Positions 63,586 through 64,000 of a DNA stretch of 64,000 bases are shown here, in pieces. How positions within the stretch are numbered: position 1 is the stretch's first letter; every line of letters begins with the position of its first letter. The notes below the pieces were generated by a model. That model was not told where the DNA came from. It saw nothing but the letters and a program-made list of their open reading frames with translations, and ran no database searches. Source of the stretch: Brucella grignonensis (GTDB taxonomy: Bacteria; Pseudomonadota; Alphaproteobacteria; Rhizobiales; Rhizobiaceae); contig NZ_NNRL01000164.1 in the NCBI RefSeq assembly GCF_002252505.1, forward strand, positions 62,001-126,000, written 5' to 3'. The position numbers were made by a program, and so were the translations under genes.

Positions 63586-63922
63586 AGGTGCGTGGAATGA
63601 AGAGAATAATGCACGCTCCGGTGAAAGCTACGGTCGCGCCGATAATGTCCCAGCGATCTGGGCGCATGCCTTCAGCGGCCCAGATCCACACAATCGATGC
63701 GATAATATAAATCCCGCCATAAGCGGCGTAAGCGCGTCCCGCAGCGTCGCTCTCAATAAGCGTCAGCAGATAGGCAAAAAGGGCAAGGCAAACCAAGCCA
63801 GGAATGAGCCAGAGCGCGGATTTGTCGAGTTTAAGCCATGCCCAAAACGAGAAGCATCCGGCAATCTCAAATATAGCTGCGGCGGCATAGATCAGGAATT
63901 GCAAAGCAGATTTCCTTGGCAT
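63584..63922 (-). CDS. YnfA/UPF0060 small membrane protein
   Basis: 112 residues, four helices. UPF0060 blocks: [60 protein letters not shown] and [20 protein letters not shown]. Distantly related to SMR transporters and linked to drug/dye efflux in some species. TAG stop lies within the repeat. Convergent with marC. Confidence 0.93.
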   Translation of the reverse strand: MPRKSALQFLIYAAAAIFEIAGCFSFWAWLKLDKSALWLIPGLVCLALFAYLLTLIESDAAGRAYAAYGGIYIIASIVWIWAAEGMRPDRWDIIGATVAFTGACIILFIPRT

Positions 63923-64000
63923 TGGTTGGGTGATGCGGCTTCGCGCTGGTGTTTATATTCCAATCCAGCACCCCCCCATATGAGGCCAAAGAGCAGATAG

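Overview
The window looks like a core chromosomal segment of a Brucella/Ochrobactrum-type alphaproteobacterium (Rhizobiales). Grounds: the gene set and order (purM-purN; aapJQMP; ppk-ppx-rnd-aspS; parC; hemB; ldtR-ldtP; glyA-nrdR-ribD-ribE-ribH-nusB; plsX-fabH-ihfA-merR), mitochondria-like complex I accessory proteins (NDUFS4- and NDUFS6-type), a CBP3-type bc1 chaperone, and many copies of a palindromic intergenic repeat resembling the Brucella Bru-RS family. The genus call is inference; no 16S gene is present. No phage, CRISPR array, transposase or known defence island was seen.

Layout. 1-6.2 kb: 3' end of a molybdopterin oxidoreductase, a secreted DUF992 protein, purN/purM (minus), an AI-2E family permease and hdaA, followed by a frameshifted and internally deleted epimerase pseudogene that overlaps the hdaA stop. 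6.5-14.2 kb: small envelope proteins, an SDR with altered catalytic residues, two tRNAs (Pro-TGG, Arg-TCT), an NDUFS4-like subunit, a solitary GlfT2-like glycosyltransferase and a glutamate-receptor-like channel. 14.4-21.6 kb: metC, a PAP2 phosphatase and the aapJQMP general amino-acid ABC transporter. 22-27.3 kb: a patch of small-molecule/stress genes (three VOC proteins, GNAT, SRPBCC-ArsR, HxlR, FAD monooxygenase, NDUFS6-like zinc protein). 27.5-34.7 kb: polyphosphate metabolism (ppk, ppx), rnd, aspS. 34.9-46.6 kb: periplasmic protein of unknown function, parC, bpt, RDD protein, hemB, 3-hydroxyisobutyryl-CoA hydrolase-like protein, ldtR-ldtP, glyA. 46.8-52.6 kb: nrdR-ribDEH-nusB and a proton-pumping pyrophosphatase. 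52.8-58.2 kb: bamE, cytochrome bc1 chaperone, DUF177, plsX, fabH, ihfA and a MerR regulator. 58.3-64 kb: an SMR exporter behind a clear guanidine-II (mini-ykkC) riboswitch, an isolated atpB paralogue, a Tat-exported metallo-hydrolase, tRNA-Pro(GGG), AraC/DUF2000, MarC and YnfA.

Functional links. Purine, riboflavin, one-carbon (glyA), haem and lipid (plsX-fabH) synthesis sit beside replication control (hdaA, nrdR, parC, ihfA) and phosphate/energy handling (ppk, ppx, H+-PPase, complex I and bc1 accessory factors). LdtR-LdtP forms a regulator/effector pair for peptidoglycan 3-3 cross-linking. Most operons end in strong intrinsic terminators, and several 3' ends carry palindromic repeats, two of which supply the stop codon of a gene.

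The best leads are the guanidine-II riboswitch in front of the SMR gene, the orphan atpB with a changed residue next to its essential arginine, the receptor-type ion channel, the epimerase relic at hdaA, two small membrane-protein genes (48 and 29 aa), a probable minus-strand small RNA near 62.4 kb, and the modular repeat family. I saw no wholly new multi-gene system.
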